Source: Esteya vermicola (taxonomy: Eukaryota; Ascomycota; Sordariomycetes; Ophiostomatales; Ophiostomataceae). From it: a stretch of DNA of 64,000 nt. Below the pieces are notes generated by a model. That model was not told where the DNA came from. It was given only the letters and a program-made list of their open reading frames with translations, and searched no databases. The stretch is from NCBI GenBank assembly GCA_002778215.1, contig PCDM01000018.1, forward strand, positions 5,270,001 to 5,334,000, written 5' to 3'. Both the position numbers and the translations under genes were made by a program. This document shows, piece by piece, positions 22,840 to 34,283 of this stretch (the first letter of the stretch is position 1; the number at the start of each line of letters is the position of its first letter).

Positions 22840-23800
22840 ATGGCTCCCATTGAGCCTTCTACGACGGCTGAGGCCGAAAGTGAGTATCTTTTTTTTTTCT
22901 GTCTTTTTTTTGCTCTTGTTCTTTCTTCTTCTCTCTTCTCACACCCCAGGCGCCATCCGCGACACGATCCAGTCCCTCTACAATGTCATGCTGCACACGA
23001 GCGCCTACGACGCGGCCGGTCCGCAGACGACCGTCGACGCCCTCGTCGCCGAAGTCCACGTGCTCTCGGAAGCCCTGCAGAGCGTCGCCGTCGCCGCGTC
23101 CGCGTCCACGTCCACGTCTGCCTCTACAGCGACGCCGCCCCTGCCCTCGGTGCCGCGCGACCTCGTCCAGTACGTCGAGGCCGGCCGCAACCCCGACATC
23201 TACACGCGCGAGTTTGTCGAGCTCGTCCGCCGCACCAACCAGCTGCGTGCCGGCAAGAGCGCCGCCTTTGCGCAGTTCCGCGACGTGCTGGCGGGCCAGA
23301 TCCGGGCGGCGCTGCCGGAGCTGGCGCCCGACGTGGACACCGTGCTGCGGCAGGTCGATGGGAGCACGCCCGCCGCATGTATTCCTGCCCCGGGGGCTGG
23401 GGCTGGGACTGCGATCTCTGGAAGTGGGAATGCGAATGCGAATGCGAATGGGTCCATGACGGCCGACACCTCGGGCGCGTCAACGTCGTCGTCCTCCCCA
23501 GCTGTCGGCACGGCCATGGGTACGGGCACGGGCATCAGTGTCGGCATGGGCACGGCCACGCCGTCTTCTGATGCCACGCTGTCAGCCACGCAGATGACGG
23601 CGACGGCCTCGACAGCGACAGCAGCGACCACAACAACAACAGCGGCGACGGCAACAACAGCGACGACGACAGCGACGACGAGCGTCCCGACGACGATCGA
23701 TATGATGGGTCTTCTGCCGGGGACGCCGCAGCCAGGCACAGCAGCCTCGTCGACGACGCCAGGTGCGACGTCGGGCACGGGAGATGCGATGCAGACATGA
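22840..23800 (+). CDS. MED10: Mediator of RNA polymerase II transcription subunit 10
   Basis: Med10 (Nut2 in yeast) belongs to the Mediator middle module. Exons 22840-22879 and 22950-23800 give 296 residues. The start MAPIEPSTTAEAE splices to the conserved IRDTIQSLYNVMLHTSAYD, and the family signature VPRDLVQYVEAGRNPDIYTREFVELVRR (about 92-119) is followed by NQLRAGKSAAFAQFRDVLAGQI. The globular part ends near residue 155. Family members are usually 130-200 residues long, so about 130 residues here are a low-complexity tail rich in Thr, Ala and Gly, encoded by ACAACA and GCGACA repeats. The 70-nt intron is GT-AG (AAAGTGAGTA to CCCCAG). Confidence 0.92.
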
Positions 23801-24452
23801 GCAGAGGGACAAGAAGGCCAAGAAGACCAAGAAGACCAAGAAGACCAAGATGAAGAACGAGATCGAGATGACCTGGACCGGGCACGCATGGAAGGACATG
23901 CAGCGGACAAGTCAGCTCTGCTGGCTTCACCAAGTTCTGAGCAGCACTTCATCTGCTGGACAGTTTCTCGTCAGACCTGCTGCCTTGAGCCGATATTTCT
24001 GTAGAGAGAGATCTGGCGGGCTTTCTAGTGAGGATCCGTCATGGGCAAATGATAATTCACTGGATAGGATTCTAGAATGCCAGAGCATCATGTAGAGCTA
24101 TAGGCAGCTCCATGCCATACAAAACAAGAATGCCAAAACCTCCAAACTCAGAAAGCAGAGCAAAAATATATACAGCAGCGCCATCCTTCCCCGACCTGGA
24201 GCCATTGGAAGCCCCCCCTCGTGTGACTATGTATGCCTTCTCCCCCAGGAGCCACCCTCTCTTAGTAAGAACAATGAATCACCTGTTCGCCTTTTCCTCT
24301 AGAGTCCATAGAGACACACATGGATACATGCAAAAGAATAGAGGGTATAACCATGCACCTGCCTAGTAAAGATGCCAAGACAAAAGGAATACAAGTCCAA
24401 AAAGACAAAAAAGACCCAAAAAAGAAAATCAAAGAGAAGAAGAGCCTGTTCA
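23801..24452. other. Convergent intergenic region with a 9-bp tandem repeat
   Basis: Immediately after the MED10 stop, the unit aagaccaag is repeated about four times (23812-23852). No gene is visible; the Lys-rich ORF across the repeat has no start of its own. Confidence 0.65.
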
Positions 24453-27400
24453 TTAGTCAGCCAACGCCTGCAGAGCCACGGTCAGTGGCACCACGCGCAG
24501 ACTGCGGCTGCGCTTGACGGGCGTCGGACTGGCCGCGCCGCCAACGGTGCCGGCTGCGCGTGTCGGGCTTGCGGCGTCACACCACTTGCGGAAGACGCTC
24601 TTGAGGTCGCGCGGGATGCCCTCGAGCACGACGGTCGAGATCGGCACAAACGGCCGGTCTTCCATGCCGGCCGCAAGGATGGCGTACTCTTGCGCAAAGT
24701 CCAGTGCATTGCGAAAGGACGCATACTGCGTCTGCGACTGGTGGCCCACGATAATGTACATTTCAAAAAAGGCGTCGAGCACGTAGATCCCGTCGGGTGA
24801 CAGGTCGTGCTGGCTAAACGGGTGGATTTCCAGAACCTGCTTATCAGCTTTTGCTCTCTCTCTCTCTTTCCTGTCTGCTGTCCGTCTTACCTGCTCTCGG
24901 CCCGCCGCGTCCGAGCGAAAGAGGCGCCCACAGTACCGCTCATACTTTGGCTTGAGCCGCCAGTGATCCGCCGAACCCATTCTGCTGTTGCTGTTGCTGC
25001 TGCCGCTGCCGCTGCCGCTGCCGCTGCCGTTGCCAGCCTCGCCAAAGAGACCCCAGAACGCTGCTGGCTCTTGGCCGTCCGCCACCTCAACAAGCTCACC
25101 CGTCAGCGCCAAGTCCATACCCAGAAGCCGAGCACAGCCGAGCTCGTCGACGCTGCTGCCCCGGCCCTGCCACAGGTAGCACTGGCCCTGGCGCGCCGCC
25201 AGAAAGGGGAACCCGGAGCAGAGGCTCGTCGGCGCAAAGTCGACCTCATCAAAGACGATCTGCTCGGCAAACCGCCGCCCGCACAGCAGGCTCGGTGCCA
25301 GCGAGTCAAACTTGCTGCTCGACCCGCGCCGCACCGTCACGACACCACCGAGCGCCTGCAAAAACGCCGCCGTCTCGTGGCCCTGCCGCAGCAGCACCAG
25401 CCGGCCACCCATGGCGCGGGCGTCACGTGCCAGAAACACCTGCGCGTCCTCTACCTGGGCCGGCGGCACGTCGTCGCCCGCCCAGACATACACCTCGGTC
25501 GTCTGGACGCCCGCCCGCGTAAAGGTGTGCGAGCAGAGGTACATTTCCTGCTCAAAGAGCACGCGATCATTGTGTGCGGGAACCGGCACCTTCTTGCCGT
25601 CGCCGGCCACCCGGAACAACTGCACCTTGAGGGTCGACAGCTTATCGTCGCTCGCCGGTCGTCGAGCCAAAATCTCGGCTGCGTCTGCGCGGTACGCACT
25701 GCGGCGCATGCCTGCAAAAAAGTCCCGCAGCACAGCCGACGCTTCCTGGGCCTGCTTGGTCGGCGATCGCAGCGACGGCGAGAGCGACGGCGAGAGCGAT
25801 GGCGACAGTGCCGGCGACAAGGCTGGCGACACGCCTGGTGAGTCCATCCTCTGCTGGCTCTGGGGAGACAGAATGGGAGCACCCGCAAATCCCTTGACCT
25901 GGCGGGGCGTCGATGCGGGAGAGGCGGCTGGCAGTGGTCGGCTGCCGCCGATGCTGCCGCCCATCTTTTGCGGCGACAGTGACCGCGGCTCGGGAAGAGG
26001 ACGTGCGCCACCCGTCTTGTGAGGAGAGAGAGGCCGGGGTTCCAGAGGAGTCCGTGGTGAGCCGGCTGTGCCGTCGGCACCGCCAGTCTTGGATGGAGAT
26101 AGTGGCCGGGGCACGGGCGCTTCGGCAGACGACTCGTCAAAGAACCGCGACATGCGCTTCATGTCTAGCTTCCGCGGCGAGGACGACGCAGGAGAAGCGG
26201 CGTCTTCTGGAGCTGGGGTTTCGCGGCCGCTGCTGGCCTGCCCACTCCGAGCAGCCAGAGCGGCCAGCTGCTCCTGGACCTTGGTAGGCGAGCGTGGTCG
26301 TGTGCCGCCCAGCGTCTTGGACGAGTCCACGAGCGGGATGACGTCTCCGGGAGAGGAGACGGCTTCCTTCTTGGACGAATCAACAAGAGGGATGACATAA
26401 TCACGGCTGGCAACGGTGCTCCTGTTGCGAACGGACGAGTCTGCCAGTGAGATCACGTGAGACACAAGTTCGGGTCTCTTGGGGGACGTCGGCGGTGGCG
26501 ATTTCGCCTTGACTGCTTCTCGTGTGGGAGTCGGCGTAGCTGCTGGAGAAGGAGTTGCTGGTGCAGCCGCTGCTGCAGGCTGCTGCATGCTTGTAGGCGC
26601 CTTTCGCCTCGGTCCACGAGCACGGTTCTTAGTCATGTGTGTCAGCTGTGGTCCTGGCCCTGTCGGTGTCTCGGTCGATGCGCTGCCGGCTCGGATAGAC
26701 GAGGGTGTCTCTCCAGTCATGGTCCCAGAAGCTCCAGAAGCCCCAGAAGCCCCAGAAGCCCCCGAGGAAGGCGGGCCTCGGGCGAGGATACCTGCCAGAG
26801 CGGGATTGAACCGATTGGCCAGCGCACTACCGCCGCCGAGTCGGCCCACGCCTGTCTTGGACGCAGAAGCAGAAGCGGCAACAGAAGCAGAAGAAGCAGG
26901 GACAAGCGTGGGACGGTTCGTGTCCACTCGCTCCAATGGAGCTGCGGGCTCGGGTGTCGGCAGAGAGCCGCCCGTGCGGCTCATCTCGAGTCTCTTGGCT
27001 ATGCCCTCGGGGACCTTGTCGTCGTCCTGACCGCGGGCGTTGGTGGCTATCCCTCGTCCTTCGGTCTTGGCCTGCTGGAACTGCGCCTTCTTCTGCAGGA
27101 TGGCTTCCTTAAACTCGTCCTTGCGCTCCCTCGGCTTGGGGCCGCCCGTCACATTAAGACCGGACTTGCCGCGCAGGATGTTATCCTTCAAGACATCTGG
27201 CGCCACATAGTTTTGCGTCTGGGTCCGCCGCAGCGACCCAAACACGTTTTGCAGCTCGTTGACGCCCTCCTTCTTGTCGGCCGACGGCGGCGGCCGCGCT
27301 TTGAGCGTGCCACGCAGGTCCATTCTCGGCGGCGTCGTGGGCGCTGTCGTGGGAAGCGTCTTGGGCAGCGTTGTGGGCGTCGTCTGGGGAAGAGCCTTGG

Positions 27401-29304
27401 ATAGTGTCTTTGGGGGCGTCTCTTCCACCTTAGCATCACTGCTGGTGGGCAGCGAAGGAGCGTGCGAGCCAGAGGCAGCAACGCCCACAATGCCGAGCCC
27501 CGTGCGGCTCGGAAGCGAGGCTGACGTTGAGGGCGAAGCCGTGGCTGATGCCGACGTCGTCTTGGGCACAGAGGTGCCCATGGGCGAGGACCGCATGAGA
27601 CCGCCCGTCTTGACTTCGTGCCTGTGAATGGCAGCCGAGGCTGGCGACCGCACCGTCTCTGGATTGGGACTGCCCGGATGGGTGGCCTTTTGGGCCTTGG
27701 CCTTGTTCAGCTCGACCATCCAGGCCGGCTGGTTGTTGAGCGCCGGGGCTGGCTTCGGCTTCGGCGACTCGGGCTTGCTGAGGGCGGCCTCGAGCCAGCT
27801 GGAGGACTTGGAGGGGCTCCAGCGGCGGGGATCCATGGTCTTGCTGGGGCTGCTGGGGGGTGTCTTTTTTGGTTCCTCGTCACCAGCAGAGTCCCTCTGG
27901 TCCTTCTGGTCCCTCTGGTCCCTCTCGTCGGCAGGTGTCGAGAGGCTGTCGTGACGCAGGGCTTTGGTGGGAGAAGAGGGCCGGCTATCGCGAAGGGTCT
28001 GAGGACTGGCACTCGAGGCCGTGTCGAGACCGAGTCGGCTGGACTGGATGGGGTCGGCGCGCTGCAGGCCGCCTGGTGATGTGACGCTCCAACGCTTGAC
28101 GCTGTCGCTTCTCTTCATCATGGCACTCTGCACAAAACCGCCGGCGCCCTTGGTGGGCGAGCGAGGCCGCGTGGGCGACGTGCGGCCCGAGAGAGCCGGC
28201 GAGAGAGCTGGAGAGGAGACGACCTCGGCTGGCGGATCGAGTCTCTGGGCAGGCGTCAAGGGCGAGGCCAGTGGCCCGAGGCCAACTGTGGAAGAAGCTT
28301 CAGCCAGCGTCTCGGCCGGGCTCATGCCGGGAAGCTGGGTGTGGCTGGCCGTCAGGTCCTGGCGGTCGTCGTCTTCCACCTGCGAGCGACGGTAGGCCGC
28401 CGAGTTGAGGCCGCGATCGGCGGTCTGGCGGAACCAGGCCGGGTCTTTGGAAGCCAGCGACTGGGCGATCTGGTCTCGCGAGAGTGTGGGCTCTGCCTCG
28501 GGGGCCGTCGAGGGGGCCGTCGAGGGGGCTGTGGCCGAAACGGGCGTAATGGTTGAGCGGGCGGCAGCGTTCTCGGCAGCCACCATGGACAGCGGTCGTG
28601 TCCGGGGTCGGTCAGAGGCAGAGGGGCCAGACAGAGTCGGCCGTCGTTGCCAGGAGAGGGTGGGCGTACGAGCGAGGCTGGAGCCGCTCTGGTTTGGAGT
28701 GGGAGTCGGGTTCTTGTAGGGGCCGTCAAAAGGGGACTCGTTCTCCTTGGTGGGCGAAGAGGCAACAAAAGAGGGCGAGGACGGCGCTGTCGTGTGTGTC
28801 GTGTGTGTCGTGTGCTCGAGAGTCAGTCCCAAGGCTGAGCTGGCAGGACGATGGCTGGCAGGGGCGGTGGGACTCTGGGGAGACGGCTTCAACAAGTCGG
28901 AGGATTGGGAGCTGTTGTAGCGGTGATGGGACGACGGCGGTGGCGTGTTTGCAGGAGAAGATTTCTGGGGAGAGATGGATCTGGCTCGCTCTGCAGGGGT
29001 CAGCAGGGGAAGTGAGAAGAGACTGGGGGGGGGGGGAGAAGAAGGGGGGGAAGAGAGAGAAGAGGGGGTGAATTTGAAACGGCAGATCCGAGATCTGCAG
29101 AAAAGAGCCAGAGAACAAGAGAACAAGAGAACAAGAGAGCAAGAAGCTCCGAGACTCATACACACCTGCTCGCCGTGCTTGGCGCTCTCGCTTCTCCTGC
29201 AAGATCTTGTCTTCGAGCTCACGTGAACGAGCCTCGTCCTCCTCGATCCGGCGGTCCTTAAGCTGCTCGACCGAGCGCAGGAAGTTGGTCACCTCGTCCG
29301 ACAT
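24453..29304 (-). CDS. Giant disordered protein with C-terminal gelsolin/villin-like repeats
   Basis: Three exons on the minus strand: 29304-29166, 28990-24891 and 24836-24453, 1540 residues. The N-terminus MSDEVTNFLRSVEQLKDRRIEEDEARSRELEDK is a charged coiled-coil. Some 1000 residues of Ser/Pro/Thr-rich disorder follow, full of SPTK, SPxK and KTxGA motifs, with conserved islands such as NELQNVFGSLRRTQTQNYVAPD and KDEFKEAILQKKAQ. The last 350 residues hold gelsolin-fold repeats: LKVQLFRVAGDGKKVPVP...MYLCSHTFTRAGVQTTEVYVWAG, then FLAARQGQCYLWQGRGSSVDELG, then IHPFSQHDLSPDGIYVLDAFFEMYIIVG. Gelsolin repeats bind actin and Ca2+; fungal members of this architecture (often called DUF4045 proteins) are little studied, so actin severing here is inference. 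Both introns keep phase. The downstream repeat ends in the basic tail VKRSRSLRVVPL. Confidence 0.87.
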
Positions 29305-30266
29305 TTTCTGTGAGATGTCGTGCACGTCTTGTCTCGTTTTCCCTCTTGTCTCTCTTTTTTTGTTCGCCTTCTCTCCGGCCGTCTTCTTCCGTCACTCCGC
29401 CTTTTTCGTCTTCTTCTTTTCCGTCTCTTTTTTTTTTTCAAAATCTCCTCTTTTCTCGTTGTTCTCCGTCTCTTTTTCTCCTTTTTTTTTCTTTTTGCTT
29501 TCTTTGTAAACGAGTGCACGGTCGGCTAGGATATGGCCGTTTCCCGTCAGTGTCGAGGCAGCGTACTCGTGGAAAGCAAAGCGTGCTGCACAGTGTTGGC
29601 AGAGAAGAAAATATGGTCAATATTCCAGTGCAGGCCTCCGTTTTCACCGTTACGGGGTCAACAATAGCGCGGGTCCCTGTTGTTTACAGCCCCGCCAAAT
29701 CGCTGCCCTTTTTGCTTGTGTGCGCCCGCGCCGCTATTCGTTGGCTGAAACAACATTCTTTTAGCGGCTCTTTCTAGCGCACGACAAAGAACACGGCGAA
29801 GGGGCATTTTGTTTAGGCGGTGAAAGCTCTTGTCCACTAGGATTAGTGAGGATCGGTTTGGCACGCATTCCTAATCGTAAAAGATGTATTCGTAAAAAAA
29901 GTCCCTTTTCACTAGTCTCGCATTGGAGGCATCTACTCGTATCGGATGCGTACTCCGGACTCGTATCCGATATCCCAATGCCATCCTCCTTCGATCAAAC
30001 ATTCTCATCCCGAGACCTCCACTTTGGTCGTGAATCCTGCATCGTGTGACGGTCGATCCTCCAGCGGTGACCGGAAGCCGTTCAGACTCTGAGTCGGGAA
30101 TGCACCAGAACTGCATGCGGTGTCAATTTGAGGAGCGAGAACTGAGATCTGAGTAAATGTGAGGCAAATGTGAAGAGCAAGGCGGAAATAAAGAGTCAAA
30201 CCGGAATGAACCAAAATGGCCAGAATGGCACCAGAACGTTCTGGTGCTCACATTCTGTCTTACTGG
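29305..30266. other. Intergenic region: gelsolin-like gene promoter and ARL2 3' flank
   Basis: Pyrimidine-rich for the first 200 bases (leader of the gelsolin-like gene), then mixed sequence. No gene is visible. Confidence 0.65.
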
Positions 30267-31198
30267 TTAGTATAGGAACAGCCGGGATTTGGCGTCATCC
30301 ACTACCCAGGCCAGACCCTCTTGCAAGTTTTCTCCTGTCATGGCGCTGCATCGGAGAATCTGCCATTGGTGTGTCCGGATATCACGAAGCTTTAGAGCCT
30401 GCATGTGTCAGCATACCTTGTCGTATCTAGCCTAGATAGACCTCTCCTGCCCTGGAGAGATGGCATAAAGCATACCTCGACAATCTCCTCGCCCTCCATG
30501 CAGCCCCGGACGTCAGTCTTGTTGGCAAAGACGAGCAAACTGGCACCCGACAGCCTCTGTCAAGATTGTCAGTTCTCTCTCACTTTGGATTTTGCTGTTT
30601 TTTTTTTCTTCTCTTCCTGCAAACTCGCCTCTTCCTCAAGCAGACCATGCAGCTCAATCCGGCAGTCATCCATGCGCAGCCGGTCTGTGGCGTCCACCAC
30701 CCAGATGAGCGCGTCTGTCTTTTCAAAGTAGTTACGCCAGTATGACCGCAGCGTCTTCTGACCGCCCACGTCCCCTACAATAGAGTCAACGCAAGTCCGT
30801 GAAATAGTCATGGCAAAGGTCTAGACCAACAAATGTTAAGCTTGTAGCTGTATAGCAGTCAGCAGATGTCTTTGGAGGAGAGGAGAAAATGAGAAGGGGA
30901 AGAGAGGAGGAGCGAATAAAAAATGAGAAAGAGAAAAGAGGAAAGAAATACCCTTCATAGTCAATCGTCTTAATGATAAACCCTAGCGTGGGGCTCACGG
31001 TGTTGACATCCTCTCCCATAATCTTCTTGACAATGGTAGTCTTGCCAGCATTGTCGAGACCACTATAAATGTCCTGTTAGAAGAGCACTCTTCGACAACA
31101 GAGGTCTCTAACGAGACTGGGGACAGACTGCGGACTCACAGCATAAGAATGCGCAGCTCCTTATCCTTGAGCCGCGCCTTTCGCAAAATAGATAGCAT
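30267..31198 (-). CDS. arl2: ADP-ribosylation factor-like GTPase Arl2
   Basis: Arl2 (Alp41 in fission yeast, Cin4 in budding yeast) controls tubulin folding through cofactor D. Six exons on the minus strand: 31198-31140, 31062-30952, 30847-30831, 30774-30629, 30556-30476 and 30398-30267, exactly 181 residues against 184 in human. It reads MLSILRKARLKDKELRILML, the P-loop GLDNAGKTT, the switch 1 region SPTLGF, WDVGGQ (switch 2), RSYWRNYFEKTDALIWVVD, the guanine-specificity NKTD, and CSAMTGEN near the end. Exon 3 is a 17-nt micro-exon supplying YKLNI and parts of the flanking Gly and Trp codons; without it the motif before DVGGQ is missing. Intron 4 (30557-30628) starts with GC, since GAG|GCGAGT is the only donor that joins LLEEE to RLSGASLLVFANK. 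Every phase closes. Confidence 0.93.
30831..30847 (-). other. arl2: 17-nt internal micro-exon of arl2
   Basis: The coding strand reads CTACAAGCTTAACATTT between an ACAG acceptor and a GTTGGT donor. It restores the residues G-Y-K-L-N-I-W just before DVGGQ, matching the FKLNIW segment of human ARL2. Confidence 0.85.
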
Positions 31199-32000
31199 GA
31201 TGTTCGCTCTGCAGACCAGTGGTAAAATATTGTAGCCTCGTCTTTGGTCGATCTCGATTTTGTCTAAAAAGTCGTGCATCTGCTTATGTAAGCCAGCAAC
31301 AAACTCTCTTCTCACGACAAAACTCTAGTTGAAAAAGACATTTCAAGAACGTAGAGATAAAAGAGTGAAAAGACTATTGTGCTTTGTTTAAAAAGATGAA
31401 GTGGCCTGTGTCTGTATTGGAAAAGCTTCAGATGCTTTATGAGTTCTCGTGATCGTCGACGAGAGATGCGTGGTAAAGGTGACAAAATCGAGAAGAAAAA
31501 AAGACCTTCTCTTTATATCTGTTTCTGCTGTGGTAGATTATGAACTAGGGCTTCTCTATTGTCTGCTGACGAATTCCTATTTGTTACCTCTATCTCGGGG
31601 GTGAAACGGTTGCGTCGTGCCTTCCCTCACTTTCATGGTCGTTCCTTCCTCTTCTGTCAGGTTGTGTTTACTTCTTGATCAACGCGCCACGTAATGGCAC
31701 ATTTCCAAAATTTCTCCCATTTTAAACACTCTTTCATCTTCTCTTTCCTTTTTTTTTGAAAGCTCTTGATCCCAACCTCAACTTCAACCACGAGTCTGTC
31801 TCTGGACCCCCTTTGGTCACAGACAGCTGCTTTTGCTCGTTCATCGTTGGTACTTTTTTTCTTTTGACTTTCCATTTTGCTTGACTCTTTTCATTTATCC
31901 GACTACAAGAAAGTCAAAGTACTAAAAAGGCGAGTTTTTTCGATTGCTGGACCTTTCCATCCATGTCTACTTTCTAACCTTGGCCATCATCAGAATCGGA
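31199..32000. promoter_or_regulatory. Divergent promoter region, arl2 and GNAT-domain gene
   Basis: No gene is visible. A T-rich and C-rich stretch precedes the GNAT gene start. No TATA box or known operator was recognised. Confidence 0.5.
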
Positions 32001-34283
32001 ATGGCGTCCGACGTTCGTTCTAATGGCTCTTCTGATTCTGGAACGTGGATGATTGAGGGAACGAACAAGATCGGGTCCCTCCCACGCCACGCCACAAACC
32101 GGCATAACAATGAGAACACTGGTCCTGCCCGCGTCGTTCGTCCCGATGGGCCGTCTAACACGGCTCCCATGGCTCCCATGGCCCCCATGGCTCCCATGGC
32201 CCCCTATCGAGCCAGCGGAGAGAATGGCCGTTTTTTGTTTGAACGGCCGAAGACGGGTGTCAGCCCGTTTGGTTACGCCAATATGATCAACACAATTCTG
32301 GCCACGCAAAAGGCCAGGGGCGTCCCAGCCACCTCTCTCACTAGGGAGTCTCTGAAGTTTGTGACGCACACGGCCCATCTGGGCGGAGATCCCAATGCGC
32401 GTCTCGCAGATTCGGCCAGCATCAATCCTGAGGAAAGCGCGTCTCGGAATGAGTTTGTAGGCCACGCCGAACATATCGAGTATGAAGAGACTCCCGCAGA
32501 GGTTCACCTAAAGAACGGAGACGAGCTCTTTGAGCTCGGGGGGGCCGATTGGCGTATGAACCTGAAGAAGAGGTTTGTGACCATGAACGGATTCATCCAG
32601 TTTGTCGAAACTTGGATCAAGAATATGCCCCAGAAGTTCCCAATTTTCAACTTTGTTCCCAGCGCGAATGTCAAGGCTGGAGACATTAAGCACTGGCAGT
32701 TTGATGTTGACGTTGAAACTGGCGAGCTGCTGGCGCAAGTGGTCCAACCCCCTACCACCCGCGACAGAGAAGAGCAGGATGGTGGTGGCTCGCTGCGACG
32801 TTGGACGGGCAGTTCTATTCGCCTTGCCAAAGAGCACATGATTCTTAATGGGTCTCGCACAGATGGAGGCGACGGCATTAAGCAGAGTGCCTTTCTGCCC
32901 AAGGACGACGGCAGCACCAAAGTCCTGGGTGGGCTGCTGGATAGCAAGGCACACGAGACGGAACCTGAGCAAGGTGTCCTGGTAATTCCGGCCATCCCGG
33001 CCATTCAGACCGAGGACTCGTACTCACAGGGACCCGTCCATCAAAATCTATCATCCAACAGCACGCTCCTAAGTAGGAATCCGATGGATATGGAAAAGTG
33101 TATGGAGCCCTCTTGGATAGGGCTCGCTATGGATGCCGCATTCTATATTCGGCCGGCCAGAGCAAGCGACGTGCCGGGCATAAAGGAAATCTACAACATG
33201 GAAATTGCCCATGGCACTCAGGCCGTGGATACGGAGCCTCTCGACAATAACGACTTTTTGAATCACATGCAAACGTGCGCGGCCAAAAAGCTTCCCTTTC
33301 TTGTTGTCGTGGCGGGTCCTGGTACGCGCAAACAGCTGGCAGAGACTGTGTTGGGCTTTGCTCATTTCTCTGAATACATGACGGGCTTGACGGGCAAGCC
33401 AAACGGATCAGGCCGGGATTCGGTCATTGCCAGACTTTTTGTGCATGCGCACTGCCGGCAGCGTGGAGTGGGGAGCGCGCTCTTTCACCAGCTGATGCAG
33501 CTGTGCTCGGCCAGCTACCATCCCAACAAGACCTTTTCGGTGCCATACGTGCACCAGCTGGACGAGTACGATGAGGAGCACTACATTGACGATGAGGTGT
33601 ACGATCCGGACACTGCCCCTGCTCGGAACTACCAGCACATTTTTGTCGAAGTCATGTGCGGCAGCGGACGCGGGCTGGCGGAGATGCGGTACGAGCGCGT
33701 GCTCGTGGAGGACTTTGGATTTCAGCTTCTCAGCAAGCATGCTGCTGGCGTCCAGTGGACCAACAGTGGCCAATGCTTTCTAGGCAAGCTCGTGTTTCGC
33801 TATGAATGCAAGGCTTACACCAAGTTGGAGAAGGGCAAGCAGGTCGCCACGTCTGGCGGCATCGGTAGAAGCATGTGTGGCAGCAGAGTCGGCAATGAGA
33901 CTCGCAATGAGACTGGCAATGGGACTGGCAATGGAACTGGCACTGGGAATGATAATAGAAGCGGCAGCGGACAAGGCAGCGTGAACGGTGATGCGAGCGG
34001 CATGAGCAACAAGCACTCGCACGCCAAGTCCGCAGGCAGCGAGGGCAGACAGCCGCCAGAGTGTTCCCACGAGTCGACTCGGCCGTCTCTCCAGAAGCCT
34101 CTGTCGGAAACCCTGCAGACGCCTCTGGAGCAGCAGGACAAGCCTGCAGAATCTGGAGCCAAGCCGGCCCAGAAAGCGAGTGCTCTCAACTGGCAACAGT
34201 ACTACCGCCCGCCGCCGATGAATGTCAACTATCAGACGAGCAGCTCTAGCTATAAGGCTTCCGACAAGGATCGGTTCTGGTAG
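32001..34283 (+). CDS. GNAT-family N-acetyltransferase-domain protein with a long N-terminal region
   Basis: A single exon of 760 residues, from the first in-frame ATG at 32001 (MASDVRSNGSS). The first 130 residues are disordered and hold five tandem APM units (about 55-70). Residues 165-290 form a block I do not recognise: FELGGADWRMNLKKRFVTMNGFIQ, then ETWIKNMPQKFPIFNFVP and KHWQFDVDVETGELLAQV. The GNAT domain spans about 390-620: YIRPARASDVPGIKEIYNMEI opens it, VLGFAHFSEY is the central strand, and IARLFVHAHCRQRGVGSALFHQL holds the acetyl-CoA pyrophosphate-binding R/Q-x-x-G-x-G signature (RQRGVG). An acidic insert (DEYDEEHYIDDEVYD) interrupts the domain. The C-terminal 140 residues are low-complexity Asn/Gly/Thr and Ser, ending in SSYKASDKDRFW. 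The acceptor substrate is unknown. The gene is divergent from arl2. Confidence 0.82.
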   Translation: MASDVRSNGSSDSGTWMIEGTNKIGSLPRHATNRHNNENTGPARVVRPDGPSNTAPMAPMAPMAPMAPYRASGENGRFLFERPKTGVSPFGYANMINTILATQKARGVPATSLTRESLKFVTHTAHLGGDPNARLADSASINPEESASRNEFVGHAEHIEYEETPAEVHLKNGDELFELGGADWRMNLKKRFVTMNGFIQFVETWIKNMPQKFPIFNFVPSANVKAGDIKHWQFDVDVETGELLAQVVQPPTTRDREEQDGGGSLRRWTGSSIRLAKEHMILNGSRTDGGDGIKQSAFLPKDDGSTKVLGGLLDSKAHETEPEQGVLVIPAIPAIQTEDSYSQGPVHQNLSSNSTLLSRNPMDMEKCMEPSWIGLAMDAAFYIRPARASDVPGIKEIYNMEIAHGTQAVDTEPLDNNDFLNHMQTCAAKKLPFLVVVAGPGTRKQLAETVLGFAHFSEYMTGLTGKPNGSGRDSVIARLFVHAHCRQRGVGSALFHQLMQLCSASYHPNKTFSVPYVHQLDEYDEEHYIDDEVYDPDTAPARNYQHIFVEVMCGSGRGLAEMRYERVLVEDFGFQLLSKHAAGVQWTNSGQCFLGKLVFRYECKAYTKLEKGKQVATSGGIGRSMCGSRVGNETRNETGNGTGNGTGTGNDNRSGSGQGSVNGDASGMSNKHSHAKSAGSEGRQPPECSHESTRPSLQKPLSETLQTPLEQQDKPAESGAKPAQKASALNWQQYYRPPPMNVNYQTSSSSYKASDKDRFW

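Noticed and set aside
23801..24095. Lys-rich ORF after the MED10 stop
   Set aside because: Product of a 9-bp tandem repeat, without a start codon of its own and not in the MED10 frame.
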